Shown: positions 1 through 7,944 of the stretch, one piece after another
How positions within the stretch are numbered: position 1 is the first letter of the stretch
Layout: each line of letters starts with the position of its first letter
Origin: JAVSMW01 sp032027005
GTDB lineage: Bacteria > Bacillota > Thermincolia > Thermincolales > UBA2595
Assembly: GCA_032027005.1 (NCBI GenBank)
Contig: JAVSMW010000002.1
Span: 290,324 to 354,323 of the forward strand
DNA: 64,000 nucleotides
Direction: 5' to 3'
Program-made: the position numbers and the translations under genes
The notes under the pieces: model-generated
Told to the model about the DNA's origin: nothing
Seen by the model: only the letters and a program-made list of their open reading frames with translations
Databases searched by the model: none

Positions 1-102
1 GGCAAGGAAAAAGTTGAGGAGGAACCGGAGCGTACTAGTGTACGAGAGGATTCCGACGAAACTTTTGACGCCGCCAGGCGAAGCTTTTCAACAGTTTAAT
101 TT
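1..102 (+). other. rRNA operon spacer upstream of 5S
   Basis: This is the stretch before the 5S gene and presumably part of the 23S-5S spacer, or the extreme end of 23S. I could not match it to the usual 23S 3' end. It holds a short hairpin around a GTAC-CTAGT-GTAC type sequence (about 32-45). No open reading frame here is credible. Confidence 0.45.
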
Positions 103-218
103 TCCGGTGACAATGGCGAGAGGGACCCACCCGTTCCCATCCCGAACACGGCAGTTAAGCCTCTCAGCGCTGATGGTACTTGGACCGCAGGGTCCTGGGA
201 GAGTAAGTCGTTGCCGGA
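103..218 (+). rRNA. rrf: 5S ribosomal RNA
   Basis: This is the 5S rRNA of the large ribosomal subunit, about 116 nt. It carries the conserved core CCCGTTCCCATCCCGAACAC (about 130-150), then the AGTTAAGCC helix, the GCTGATGGTACT loop E/helix IV region and the closing GGGAGAGTAAG segment. The 5' TCCGGTGAC pairs with the 3' GTTGCCGGA to form helix I, which fixes the ends to within a few bases. A Rho-independent terminator follows ten bases later, so it is probably the last gene of an rRNA operon whose 16S and 23S genes lie before this window. Fragments of this gene, both sense and antisense, reappear in the tandem units that follow. Confidence 0.95.
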
Positions 219-535
219 TTTTATATGAAAAGACTTTGGTGAAAACCAAAGTCTTTTCTACTTTGTTGGCGAGCAGGCCGACCAATCGCCGCGGTCCAAG
301 TACCATCAGCCTAAGGTGGGCCTGGCGACGGCACCATAAGGTGCCTAGTGTATACTACGCAGCTCTTAGCGGCCAAATACATAGTATGAATCCAAAGCAT
401 GGGCCGCTTAGAGATGCGAGCTATACGGACTGGAGGGTCCTGGGAGAGTAAGTATCTCCAAACTTTATCCTTTGCTTACATGTGAGTAGAAAGGGTACTG
501 ACCAATCGCACACCAACGTCGTAATAAACCTTGCT
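216..535 (+). repeat. tandem unit 1, 5S-derived, 320 bp
   Basis: This is the first of two nearly identical direct repeats. It contains, in order: the 5S terminator; an antisense copy of a 5S stretch (CGGTCCAAGTACCATCAGC, about 294-312, reverse complement of about 165-184); a small GGCACC-loop-GGTGCC hairpin; a long stem at 363-374/402-413 with one T-T mismatch and a 27-nt loop; and a sense piece resembling the 5S 3' end (GGGTCCTGGGAGAGTAAG, about 434-451). The unit ends at GGATTTTATATG, where the next begins. The stem loop differs between units while the flanks are almost unchanged. Confidence 0.85.
228..258 (+). terminator. rRNA operon terminator
   Basis: A perfect 13-bp stem with a GAAA loop (AAAGACTTTGGT / ACCAAAGTCTTT) is followed by a short T stretch, ten bases after the 5S gene. 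An identical copy sits at 548-578 inside the next repeat unit, and a decayed copy at about 861-891. Confidence 0.9.
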
Positions 536-853
536 GGATTTTATATGAAAAGACTTTGGTGAAAACCAAAGTCTTTTCTACTTTGTTGGCGAGCAGGCTG
601 ACCAATCGCCGCGGTCCAAGTACCATCAGCCTAAGGTGGGCCTGGCGACGGCACCGTAAGGTGCCTAGTGTATACTACGCAGCTCTTAGCGGCCAATGCT
701 TCCTGTGAATCACAAAGCCTGGCCGCTTAGAGATGCGAGCTATACGGACCGTAGGGTCCTGGGAGAGTAAGTATCTCCAAACTCTATCCTTTGCTTACAT
801 GTGAGTAGAAAGGGTACCGACCAATCAGGCACCTGGGTCGTAGTAGCCTTGCC
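536..853 (+). repeat. tandem unit 2, 5S-derived, 318 bp
   Basis: This is the second copy of the unit at 216-535. It differs by scattered substitutions and by a different loop sequence (695-720) in the conserved stem 683-694/721-732. It carries the same terminator copy at 548-578, the same antisense 5S piece (about 614-632) and the sense 5S 3' end piece (about 748-771). Here that piece reads GGACCGTAGGGTCC, closer to the true 5S helix IV than in unit 1. Confidence 0.85.
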
Positions 854-895
854 GGATTTTATATGAAATAATCAAAACCAAAGTATTTTCGCTTT
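854..895 (+). repeat. partial third tandem unit
   Basis: Only the first part of the unit is present: GGATTTTATATGAAA, then a decayed terminator in which the left arm has lost its match to CCAAAGTATTTTC. After this the similarity stops. Confidence 0.7.
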
Positions 896-1108
896 GTTGT
901 CCTTCTCTCTGTTGACTAGCGATTTGCCACTATACTTATGATGCGGCATATGATAGAATTTTGTAAACATACTAGTACTTTAACTCTTAATCTGTGGGTA
1001 CTGCCTTCATAATTTGATCCTGCATCGTTGGTCGAATTTCATTATAGCTTTAGTGTTAACCGTTAACAAACCACTATTTGATTAAGATTAAAAAAAGGGG
1101 AAATAAAT
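896..1108. other. AT-rich intergenic stretch
   Basis: I see no gene here. The one notable site is a 15-bp palindrome, TGTTAACCGTTAACA (1054-1068), about 40 bases before the broken MFS gene. It could be an operator. It resembles clostridial Rex sites but has one base too few between the half-sites. Confidence 0.4.
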
Positions 1109-1704
1109 TTGGGTAATTATCAGGTAAATAACTCTTATAAATGGGTGGTTTTAGTTATTTCCTTTTTTATGATGATGGGATTTGCTTTGTCCTTGCAAGT
1201 GCTTCCGCCATTATTTGATCAAATTACAAGAGATGTATCAGCCCCACAGGCTGGGTTTCTGAGCAGCTTAATCATGCTTGTCCCGATTTTCGTAACACCG
1301 ATCATTGGCGTAATTTTTGATAAAACTGGCCGTAAAAACCCTTTTTGCTTTTAGGAAGCATAATCACCTTGATTTCTTTTGTCTTTATAGCTAATAATTT
1401 CCTGGCCTTGCCTTTATGGGCTGTTGCATTGGGGATAGGCTTTGCTCCCATACCTGTTTATGTGTTTTCCCTTCTCCCTGAAATAGTTAAACCGCACCAG
1501 GTAGGCATGGGTTTAGGACTACTAACAGTCGCCTCAAACTTAGGTACAACATTGGGGCCAACTGCGCTTGGGTCGATCCTTGACCAAACAAAAGGGGATT
1601 TTTTCGTCGCTATTATGGCTTTAGCAATGGTATCCTTGGTAATTATCCTTATTTCATTTTTATTAAAATCAAAGGCTATAGCCAAAGAAGATTCTTTGAC
1701 CTAA
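1109..1704 (+). pseudogene. broken MFS transporter
   Basis: Remnant of a major facilitator superfamily permease. The first frame (1109-1354, TTG start behind AAAGGGGAAAT) gives an N-terminal membrane helix pair and a loop ending DKTGRKNP, the motif A region of MFS loops. The second frame (from about 1345 to 1704) continues with LLLGSIITL and four further helices. Adding one T to the T run near 1341-1345 would join the frames as NPFLLLGS, so a 1-bp loss (or read error) explains the frameshift. Even when joined, only about 200 residues remain against the family's roughly 400, so the middle of the protein is missing too. Motif A occurs in both halves of MFS proteins, so a deletion between the two copies would give this structure. 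Substrate unknown. Confidence 0.8.
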
Positions 1705-1775
1705 TAGAGCAAAAGTATAAAAAAGAGCGATGGCACCTTTAGGACCTCACCAAATACCAACTTAAAGTTGTAATA

Positions 1776-1803
1776 TAAATCACACTAAATTGTGTGATTT
1801 AAA
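1776..1803. promoter_or_regulatory. TCACAC/GTGTGA palindrome
   Basis: AATCACACTAAATTGTGTGATT lies about 70 bases upstream of the DUF1858 gene. It could be an operator or a small hairpin. A related palindrome with a shorter centre, TCACACATTTGTGTGA, occurs near 26425-26442 upstream of the DUF1540 and hemerythrin genes. Confidence 0.35.
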
Positions 1804-1868
1804 ATACTTTTTCTTCAACAAAATGGGTTATAATAAGTTTAATAAATAGTTAAAGGAGAGAACAGGAA

Positions 1869-2072
1869 ATGACAAAAGTAACAAAAGATATGACCATTGG
1901 CGAAATCCGTGCCTTAGGCCCGGAGGCTAACGCAATTATGGATGGTATTTTTGGACCCGGCTGTTTTAGCTGCCCGAACTCAAAGACTAAGAGCCTGGAA
2001 TTTGGAGCCACTATGCATGGCAAAGACCCTGAGAAGGTAATCGAAGAACTTAACAAAGTTTTAAATAAATAA
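1869..2072 (+). CDS. DUF1858 domain protein
   Basis: A 67-residue protein of the DUF1858 type, the small 'disulfide' domain often found beside or fused to hybrid-cluster and other redox proteins. The N-terminal stretch TKDMTIGEIRALGPEA and the CFSCPNS motif with a CxxC pair are typical. Its biochemical role is not established; a redox-active thiol pair is a reasonable inference. The start follows AAAGGAGAGAAC with good spacing. It is transcribed alone, between a palindrome-containing promoter region and its own terminator. Confidence 0.85.
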   Translation: MTKVTKDMTIGEIRALGPEANAIMDGIFGPGCFSCPNSKTKSLEFGATMHGKDPEKVIEELNKVLNK

Positions 2073-2095
2073 TAGCTAAGACTAATCAGGAAAGA

Positions 2096-2121
2096 ATCCG
2101 CCTAAATGGCGGTTTTTTTTT
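2096..2121 (+). terminator. terminator of DUF1858 gene
   Basis: The stem CCGCC-TAAAT-GGCGG is followed by nine T residues. Confidence 0.85.
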
Positions 2122-2182
2122 AATTAAAGGAATAGCCCACCCGGATGTAGAAAAGACGGAGAGTAACAACTCTCCGCCCGTT

Positions 2183-2704
2183 TTAAGCTAAGTGATCTAC
2201 ATTTAAATCCCGCATAACTTTCTTTACATAGTTTTGGGTTTCCTGAAAAGGTGGAATTCCTCCGTATTTTTTAACATTTCCGGGGCCTGCATTATATGCC
2301 GCCAGGGCTAGCTGAGTATTTCCATCAAAGCGGTCCAGCATTTGACGGAGGTATTTAGCGCCACCTTCAATATTTTGAGCCGGGTCAAAGGGATTGTCAA
2401 CACCCAGGGACCTGGCTGTTTCCGGCATCAACTGCATCAGACCCTGAGCACCTGCAGAAGATCGCGCCTTGGGGTCAAAACCCGACTCAGCTTTAATTAC
2501 CGCATTTAGCAATTGTGGGCTTAGATGGTAACGCTCAGCGGCCTGGGAAATCATTGCCTTAAAATCGCCTGTCAGTATTGTTGGCTTACCTGCAGGGATC
2601 TGAGAAGATCTGGCAGCATCTGAACCTAAAGGTCTCCAGTTCGCAAAAACACTCCGGGCTTCGGAAAATTTCATCAAAAAGTATGTTTCTAACAAATTCC
2701 ACAT
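2183..2704 (-). CDS. lytic transglycosylase (SLT domain)
   Basis: A 173-residue peptidoglycan lytic transglycosylase of the Slt/MltE-like goose-lysozyme fold. It would cleave the MurNAc-GlcNAc bond to give anhydro-MurNAc ends. The C-terminal SLT domain shows the catalytic glutamate in AVIKAESGFDP, the GAQGLMQLMPETA motif and the AAYNAGPGNVKKYGGIPP motif. The ATG at 2704 is preferred over an upstream start at 2743, because GAGGAGG lies about ten bases before it. There is no clear cleavable signal peptide, only a short hydrophobic N-terminus, so export would use another route or the protein may act in the sporangium, as YjbJ/CwlQ-like proteins do. It stands alone, facing the DUF1858 gene. Confidence 0.88.
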   Translation of the reverse strand: MWNLLETYFLMKFSEARSVFANWRPLGSDAARSSQIPAGKPTILTGDFKAMISQAAERYHLSPQLLNAVIKAESGFDPKARSSAGAQGLMQLMPETARSLGVDNPFDPAQNIEGGAKYLRQMLDRFDGNTQLALAAYNAGPGNVKKYGGIPPFQETQNYVKKVMRDLNVDHLA

Positions 2705-2912
2705 TGCCTGACCGCCTCCTCTAGCCCCTGGATATGTTAACAAAACTCCAACTCCAACGGATGTTTAGTTGAACTTTATCAATCTCATTACATCATAATA
2801 TTATTTTCAATATTTGTAAAGAACCCCTGCGACTGTTGCTGCATAGACTAAATTAGCGGCGTTTGAAATCCAAAAAATCTGTATATAATATGAAGCGAAA
2901 CTTCATTACGCA

Positions 2913-3041
2913 ATAAAGTGAAACTTACTTCAGGTGGTGCTTTTTTCTCCACCTGAAGTTTAGTTGAACTTATCCAGGGGCTTAGCGCCACTTTTTTCTC
3001 ACTTACGGAAGCGGAGGTCTTAGTGGCGCTTAGCCATCGGG
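2913..3041 (+). repeat. dispersed two-hairpin repeat, copy 1
   Basis: Two consecutive imperfect hairpins. The first is ACTTCAGGTGG / CCACCTGAAGT. The second is CTTAGCGCCAC / GTGGCGCTTAG. They are joined by a conserved single-stranded link, TTAGTTGAACTTATCCAGGG. The element starts AAAGTGAAACTT and ends GCCATCGG. Related copies lie at 39411-39530 and 41216-41338 (opposite orientation) and at 43231-43357. It ends just before the ribosome site of gin. Confidence 0.85.
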
Positions 3042-3067
3042 TCAAATGCGAGCGCGGAGGTGTTTTA

Positions 3068-3247
3068 ATGATGAAGGCCCTGGAGTGCTTTTTCTGCCAA
3101 AAACAAATTACCTCGGAAAAAGATATGGTGGAAATAATGCAGCATGCTATGTGTGCGGAATGCGAAAGGGAATTGCTAACGCTTCCGGTGGGAGATCATC
3201 AGTACGAATTTTATAAAGATAAAATAAAAAGAATCTGGTCTTCTTAA
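3068..3247 (+). CDS. gin: anti-sigma factor Gin (CsfB)
   Basis: A 59-residue protein of the Gin/CsfB family. In Bacillus it is made under sigma-F and binds sigma-G (and sigma-E) to hold it inactive until the right sporulation stage. Two CxxC pairs, CFFC near the N-terminus and CAEC in the middle, form the zinc site needed for dimerisation. The start is ATG 3068 (or 3071) after GCGGAGGTG. A longer frame would begin inside the dispersed repeat and is not credible. The position just before the speA-like and tmk genes matches csfB in B. subtilis. The terminator-like stem at 3246-3273 suggests it is expressed on its own. Confidence 0.85.
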   Translation: MMKALECFFCQKQITSEKDMVEIMQHAMCAECERELLTLPVGDHQYEFYKDKIKRIWSS

Positions 3248-3273
3248 TCAGGGCAATCGGCTCTGATTTTTTG
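3246..3273 (+). terminator. terminator after gin
   Basis: The stem ATCAGGGC / GGCTCTGAT (one G-U pair) is followed by six T residues and overlaps the gin stop codon. Confidence 0.65.
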
Positions 3274-3339
3274 TTACATACCAAAGTTCCCTGAAAAAGG
3301 GTTTCATAAAATAAGAGCGAATTCTCCATTAGAGGTATA

Positions 3340-4797
3340 ATGATGAATGAGACAGGTAAAACGCCCTTAATCAAGGCTTTAGATAAAAATCAAAAATTGA
3401 GGTCTATACCTTTTCACATGCCGGGGCACAAAAGAGGCACAGGCGCCGGCAAGGGCTTTGCCCGGCTAATGAAAACAGACCCATTTTCTTTAGATTTGAC
3501 TGAAGTTCCGGGTTTGGATGATCTGCACAATCCGTGTGGCCCCATAAAAGAGGCCCAGGCTGCCGCTGCCGGATTGTTTGGGGCGGAGCAAACCTTTTTT
3601 TTAGTAAATGGGACAAGTGTCGGTATACATGCAGCTATCATGTCAATCTGCAAGCCAAATGACGTAATACTGCTGCCAAGAGATGTACACCGGTCTGTAA
3701 TTGGAGCCTGTATTTTATCAGGTGCCCGGCCGGAATATTTACCGGCCCGGGTATCCTCAGAATTCTTCATCCCGCTTCCCCCGACGGCACAGGATGTCAA
3801 GGAAGCTTTAGGGAAATATGAAAAAGTGAAAGCGATACTACAGGTTTACCCTTCATATTATGGCATTGCCGGTAACCTAAAAGAGATTGCCGACCTTGCT
3901 CATTCTCATAAAGTTCCTTTAATAGTTGACGAGGCTCATGGTGCCCATTTTGCTTTCAGCAGCAGATTGCCCGCCCCAGCTCTCAAGCAGGGCGCGGATA
4001 TTAGTGTGCAGAGCACTCATAAAACTCTGGGGGCGTTAACCCAAGCGTCCATGCTGCACATTAACAGCAGGCTGGTCAGCGGGGCTGAAGTCTTCAGGCA
4101 TCTTAAGATTCTGCAGTCTACCAGCCCATCCTATCTTTTGATGGCATCTTTGGATGCTGTTGTTGGACAGATGGAGCGAGCCGGAAAAACTTTAATGGAG
4201 AAAACCGTAGATCATGCTATCCGTGTACGCCGCGAGATTATGCGAATTCCGGGTCTGCAATGCCTGGATGAAAAGGTGGGTGCAAATGAAGGCGGTTTTG
4301 TTTATGACCCGACCAAGCTGTATATATCGTTCAAAGGTATTGGTCTGACAGGTTATCAGGCAGCCCGGATACTTCGTAAGAAGTATAAAATTCAGGTTGA
4401 ATTAAGTGACTTATATAATGTTTTGTGTATGTTGTCTTACGGCAATACTGCTGATGATACCGGCTCCCTGGTAAGAGCGCTGGTGGAAATGGCCGCCGTT
4501 AAGAGGCCTCCGCTAAAGTTAAACCATAACTTCAATTTTAGTTTTAACCCTTTGGTAATAATGACTCCAAGAGAGGCCTGGTTTGCTCCCAGGAAAAGAA
4601 TTCCCATGCGGGAGGCAGTGGGTCAGGTGGCGGCTGAAATTTTTGCCCCCTATCCACCTGGGATTCCGCTCCTCTGCCCCGGTGAGGCAATAACCAGGGA
4701 ACTTGTTGAAATAATTATCTCCATGAAGGCCCAGTCATGTTCCTTCCATGGTCCGGGAGACCCTTCATTGGAAACTGTCGAAGTGATAGCTAATTAA
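3340..4797 (+). CDS. Orn/Lys/Arg decarboxylase family protein
   Basis: A 485-residue PLP-dependent fold-type I decarboxylase of the YaaO/SpeA group. It probably decarboxylates arginine, lysine or ornithine to a polyamine precursor. Visible features are the N-terminal substrate segment PFHMPGHKRG, the DLTEVPGLDDLHNP motif, the VDEAHGAHF motif that holds PLP, and the PLP-binding lysine in STHKTLGALTQAS (about residue 230). The C-terminal domain ends normally. The start is ATG 3340, with ATG 3343 just after; AGAGGT lies upstream. In B. subtilis yaaO precedes tmk in the same way. The exact amino acid substrate cannot be told from the sequence. Confidence 0.9.
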   Translation: MMNETGKTPLIKALDKNQKLRSIPFHMPGHKRGTGAGKGFARLMKTDPFSLDLTEVPGLDDLHNPCGPIKEAQAAAAGLFGAEQTFFLVNGTSVGIHAAIMSICKPNDVILLPRDVHRSVIGACILSGARPEYLPARVSSEFFIPLPPTAQDVKEALGKYEKVKAILQVYPSYYGIAGNLKEIADLAHSHKVPLIVDEAHGAHFAFSSRLPAPALKQGADISVQSTHKTLGALTQASMLHINSRLVSGAEVFRHLKILQSTSPSYLLMASLDAVVGQMERAGKTLMEKTVDHAIRVRREIMRIPGLQCLDEKVGANEGGFVYDPTKLYISFKGIGLTGYQAARILRKKYKIQVELSDLYNVLCMLSYGNTADDTGSLVRALVEMAAVKRPPLKLNHNFNFSFNPLVIMTPREAWFAPRKRIPMREAVGQVAAEIFAPYPPGIPLLCPGEAITRELVEIIISMKAQSCSFHGPGDPSLETVEVIAN

Positions 4798-4823
4798 ATT
4801 TTCAGCATTTACAGGAGGCTTAG

Positions 4824-5465
4824 ATGACAGGTAAATTTGTTACATTCGAGGGTCCTGACGGGGCGGGAAAAACCACTCAGATGAAGATGCTGGGGGAAAG
4901 ACTGGCCTCCCAGGGGGCTTTAGTTTCATATACCAGGGAACCGGGGGGAACCAGAATCAGTGAAGAAATCAGGAAGCTGCTGCTTGATCCTGCCAACCGG
5001 GAAATGGGCTCCAGAACTGAGGCCCTGCTGTACGCCGCGGCCAGGGCTCAGCATGTTGAAGAGTTCATCAGGCCGGAAGTGGCCGCAGGCAAGATTGTAT
5101 TGTGTGACCGGTTTATCGATTCAACCATTGCCTATCAGGGCTATGGGCGGGGTATAGATCTGGCCTTCCTGGAGGAACTAAATAATATGGCAACGGCCGG
5201 AATTGTACCCGATTTGACCTTTATATTAGACATTGACCCAGGTCAGGGGATAAACAGAATCAGTGAAAAAAGGGCTGCAGTTACCGGTGAAGGCAAAGAC
5301 CGGATCGAATCGGAGAATCTAAGTTTTCATTCCCGGGTGAGAACCGGCTTTCTTGAATTGGCTCGCAGGGACAAGGCCCGCTGCCAGGTTATTGATGCGG
5401 CAATGGGGCGGGATGAAATACATCATGCAATTTACAGGCTGGTGAGCGAGGTGCTGGTACGATGA
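4824..5465 (+). CDS. tmk: thymidylate kinase
   Basis: A 213-residue dTMP kinase that makes dTDP for DNA synthesis. The P-loop GPDGAGKTT is at residues 9-17, a YTREPGGT motif at about 38, the DRFIDSTIAYQGYGRG motif at about 95-110, and a lid region with EKRAAVTGEGKDRIE. The length is normal. AGGAGG precedes the ATG. The stop codon overlaps the start of yaaR (ATGA), so the two are translationally coupled. In B. subtilis darA (yaaQ) lies between these genes; it is missing here. Confidence 0.96.
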   Translation: MTGKFVTFEGPDGAGKTTQMKMLGERLASQGALVSYTREPGGTRISEEIRKLLLDPANREMGSRTEALLYAAARAQHVEEFIRPEVAAGKIVLCDRFIDSTIAYQGYGRGIDLAFLEELNNMATAGIVPDLTFILDIDPGQGINRISEKRAAVTGEGKDRIESENLSFHSRVRTGFLELARRDKARCQVIDAAMGRDEIHHAIYRLVSEVLVR

Positions 5466-5914
5466 AAATACGCAACGTTTCCAAAGAGACATTGGCCAGC
5501 CTGGGGATTACCGACCGGGAAGGCAGGATCACTAGTGATAACACGCTGACTTCTTTTGGTGACCAAATGCATAAGGTCCAGCGGGACATGGTTAAACAGG
5601 AATTGGAAAAATTGTTCAACGACATTGATAAACAGGGAAGAGCACTGGGTAATTCACTTAATTTGAAAGATTTAAAGAAATATAAGGATTTAATTCAAAA
5701 ATTTCTGGACTATGCTGTCAATAAAATGTATCATTTAAAAGAGCAGCCTGGATGGGACCGAAAAGGGAGATATAAAATTTATACAGTAATTGAGAGTGTC
5801 AATAAAGAACTGGAGAAACTAACCGCAATGCTGCTGTCAGAGCAGCAGGACAAAATTTCTATCCTTGCTAAGGTGGATGATATTCGTGGATTGCTGGTAG
5901 ATATATTTTCCTGA
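5462..5914 (+). CDS. yaaR: YaaR family protein (DUF327)
   Basis: A 150-residue largely helical protein of the YaaR/DUF327 family, function not established. The N-terminal stretch is polar and charged. The helices around LNLKDLKKYKDLIQKFLDYAV and the end segment VDDIRGLLVDIFS are typical of the family. It overlaps tmk by four bases and precedes holB, as in many Firmicutes. The conserved position suggests a link to replication or early sporulation, but no motif shows an activity. Confidence 0.85.
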   Translation: MKIRNVSKETLASLGITDREGRITSDNTLTSFGDQMHKVQRDMVKQELEKLFNDIDKQGRALGNSLNLKDLKKYKDLIQKFLDYAVNKMYHLKEQPGWDRKGRYKIYTVIESVNKELEKLTAMLLSEQQDKISILAKVDDIRGLLVDIFS

Positions 5915-5955
5915 CAGAGGGATAGCGAACGTGCTGCTAGATGAGGTAAAAATAT

Positions 5956-6939
5956 ATGCTGTTGAATGAAGTTATAGGCCACGCCCAGGCTAAGCGGGTT
6001 TTACAAAATGCCCTTGGGGACAGCAGAGTAGCACATGCATACCTGTTTCATGGTCCGGCCGGAGTGGGCAAAAAGACCCTGGCTAAGGCTTTCGCGGGGG
6101 CCCTCTTATGTGAAGCTGCTGTAAAAGATTCATGCGGCGGGTGTTCTGTGTGCCGGCGGATGGCCGACGAGCAGCTGCCGGATTTCTATGTCCTGAACCC
6201 TGCCGGCAGTAATATCAAGGTTGAACAGATTAGGGACCTCCAAAAAAAAGCCCAGCTGAAGCCATATGAGGCTGCCAGAAAAGTTTATTTGATTAATCAG
6301 GCCGAAACGATGACTACCGAAGCGGCCAACTGTCTTTTGAAAGTTTTGGAGGAACCGCCAAAAGAAACGGTCTTTCTGCTCACCACAGTGAACCAATACA
6401 GTCTCCTGCCGACCATTATTTCCCGCTGTCAAGCAATTCCGTTGAGCCGATTGCCTGCGGCGGAAATTGGGGAGATGCTGGTCAGTAAGTGTGGGGTTAA
6501 ACCTGAGGAAGCTTTCTTATACGCTTCACTGGCCGATGGTTTGCCGGGGGCGGCCTGGGAACTGGCTGTTTCGGGTGGCGGCAAGGAAATCAGGGAGCAG
6601 GTTTTTAAAATAGATGAACAAATTGCCGCCGGCAGTGTACAGGCTTTATTCAAAACTGCCGAAGAATTTGAAAAGAAAAAAGATTCACTGCCTCAGATAT
6701 TAGAACAGCTTCTCCTATGGTATAGGGACAAGCTGGTTTGGCTGCAGACAAACGAAGAGAAATTAATTATAAACATCGACAAAATCAGTGAGCTGAAGAA
6801 TAACTCGGTAAGCTTAAGCAAAAACTATTTAGTCAGTAGCATAGACAGTATTCTGGAAGCAAAAAATCAGATTAACAGGAACGTAAATCCGCGACTGGTT
6901 CTGGAAGTTTTGTTATTAAAACTGGCTAAAACTGTTTAA
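5956..6939 (+). CDS. holB: DNA polymerase III subunit delta'
   Basis: A 327-residue clamp-loader subunit of the AAA+ type that helps load the beta sliding clamp. It shows HAYLFHGPAGVGKKT (P-loop about residues 34-42), a four-cysteine zinc module (LLCEAA...CGGCSVC, about 51-66), the AETMTTEAANCLLKVLEEPP box (sensor and SRC region) and the TIISRCQ motif. The P-loop ends KKT rather than GKT, as in several delta' proteins. The ATG follows GAGG. It belongs to the tmk-yaaR-holB-ricT-yabA group. Confidence 0.95.
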   Translation: MLLNEVIGHAQAKRVLQNALGDSRVAHAYLFHGPAGVGKKTLAKAFAGALLCEAAVKDSCGGCSVCRRMADEQLPDFYVLNPAGSNIKVEQIRDLQKKAQLKPYEAARKVYLINQAETMTTEAANCLLKVLEEPPKETVFLLTTVNQYSLLPTIISRCQAIPLSRLPAAEIGEMLVSKCGVKPEEAFLYASLADGLPGAAWELAVSGGGKEIREQVFKIDEQIAAGSVQALFKTAEEFEKKKDSLPQILEQLLLWYRDKLVWLQTNEEKLIINIDKISELKNNSVSLSKNYLVSSIDSILEAKNQINRNVNPRLVLEVLLLKLAKTV

Positions 6940-6975
6940 AATATTATGGCAAAGTGTTGAGGAGGGTAAGAAAAA

Positions 6976-7899
6976 ATGATAGAAGTAGTAGGGGTCAGGT
7001 TTAAACCGGCGGGTAAAATATACTATTTTGACCCCGATGGGATAGAGCTTGAGGTTGGTAACAGTGTAATTCTTGAGACGACCAGAGGTATAGAATGTGG
7101 CCAGGTTGTCGTCAGACCTAAAATGGTAACTGAAGAAGAAATAGTTGCTCCTCTTAAAAAAATCATCAGGAAGGCTACCGACGTTGATATCAAACAGGTT
7201 GAAATCAACAAGGCCAAAGAAAAGGAGGCCTTCAGAACCTGCCTGAAAAAGATTGAAGAACACGGTTTGCCAATGAAACTTGTCGATGTAGAATATACTT
7301 TTGATGCAAACAAAATCATTTTCTATTTCACAGCTGATGGGCGGATAGATTTTCGTGAGTTAGTCAAAGATTTGGCCGCTATTTTCCGGACCAGAATAGA
7401 ACTTAGGCAGATTGGTGTCAGGGATGAAGCAAAAATGCTGGGGGGACTTGGGACCTGCGGCCGGGGCCTCTGTTGTGCAAGCTTCCTTGGTGAATTTGAC
7501 CCGGTCTCTATAAGAATGGCTAAAGATCAGAACCTGTCCCTTAATCCCACAAAGATCTCCGGGATATGTGGAAGGTTGATGTGTTGTCTGAAATATGAAA
7601 GTGATGCCTATGAAAGTGAAAAAGCCCTTTATCCATCTGAGGGTACTCCTGTCAATACTCCGGTGGGGGAAGGCAAGATTATTTCAATCAATATCCTGAA
7701 GAAAACTCTGCTTGTTGAATTACGGGAAACTAGACAGATGGTTGAATTTCCGTTACATGAATTACAGATTCTGAGCAGGGAAAAAGATAATAAAGAAAAA
7801 AAACAGCGAAACAACCAAACAAATGAGCAACAGACTTCCCGTGAAATGCTGCCGGAGGTATCAGATGCGGTGGAGGTACCGGAAGTAACAGCAGACTAA
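6976..7899 (+). CDS. ricT: PSP1 domain protein RicT
   Basis: A 307-residue PSP1-domain protein (YaaT/RicT). In B. subtilis it works with RicA (YmcA) and RicF (YlbF) in a complex that carries Fe-S clusters and affects mRNA processing by RNase Y, competence, biofilm formation and sporulation. Its cysteines are visible: CGRGLCCASF (about 155-165) and GICGRLMCCLKYE (about 195-207). The C-terminal 40 residues are a charged, low-complexity tail rich in K, N, Q and E. AGGAGGG precedes the ATG. A YlbF-like partner is encoded at 48030-48371 in this window. Confidence 0.93.
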   Translation: MIEVVGVRFKPAGKIYYFDPDGIELEVGNSVILETTRGIECGQVVVRPKMVTEEEIVAPLKKIIRKATDVDIKQVEINKAKEKEAFRTCLKKIEEHGLPMKLVDVEYTFDANKIIFYFTADGRIDFRELVKDLAAIFRTRIELRQIGVRDEAKMLGGLGTCGRGLCCASFLGEFDPVSIRMAKDQNLSLNPTKISGICGRLMCCLKYESDAYESEKALYPSEGTPVNTPVGEGKIISINILKKTLLVELRETRQMVEFPLHELQILSREKDNKEKKQRNNQTNEQQTSREMLPEVSDAVEVPEVTAD

Positions 7900-7944
7900 A
7901 AACAGCTAGATACCGGCTGCCGTCAAGCCGGGAGGTGGAATACT

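Noticed and set aside
14..451. Long open frame across the 5S gene and first repeat unit
   Set aside because: It overlaps a conserved 5S rRNA and its terminator; the composition is that of RNA genes.
1054..1068. TGTTAACCGTTAACA as a Rex operator
   Set aside because: The clostridial Rex pattern TTGTTAA-N4-TTAACAA needs one more base between half-sites, and the downstream gene is broken.
3023..3067. Longer gin start inside the repeat
   Set aside because: The 15 added residues come from the repeat, and GGAGGTG marks ATG 3068.
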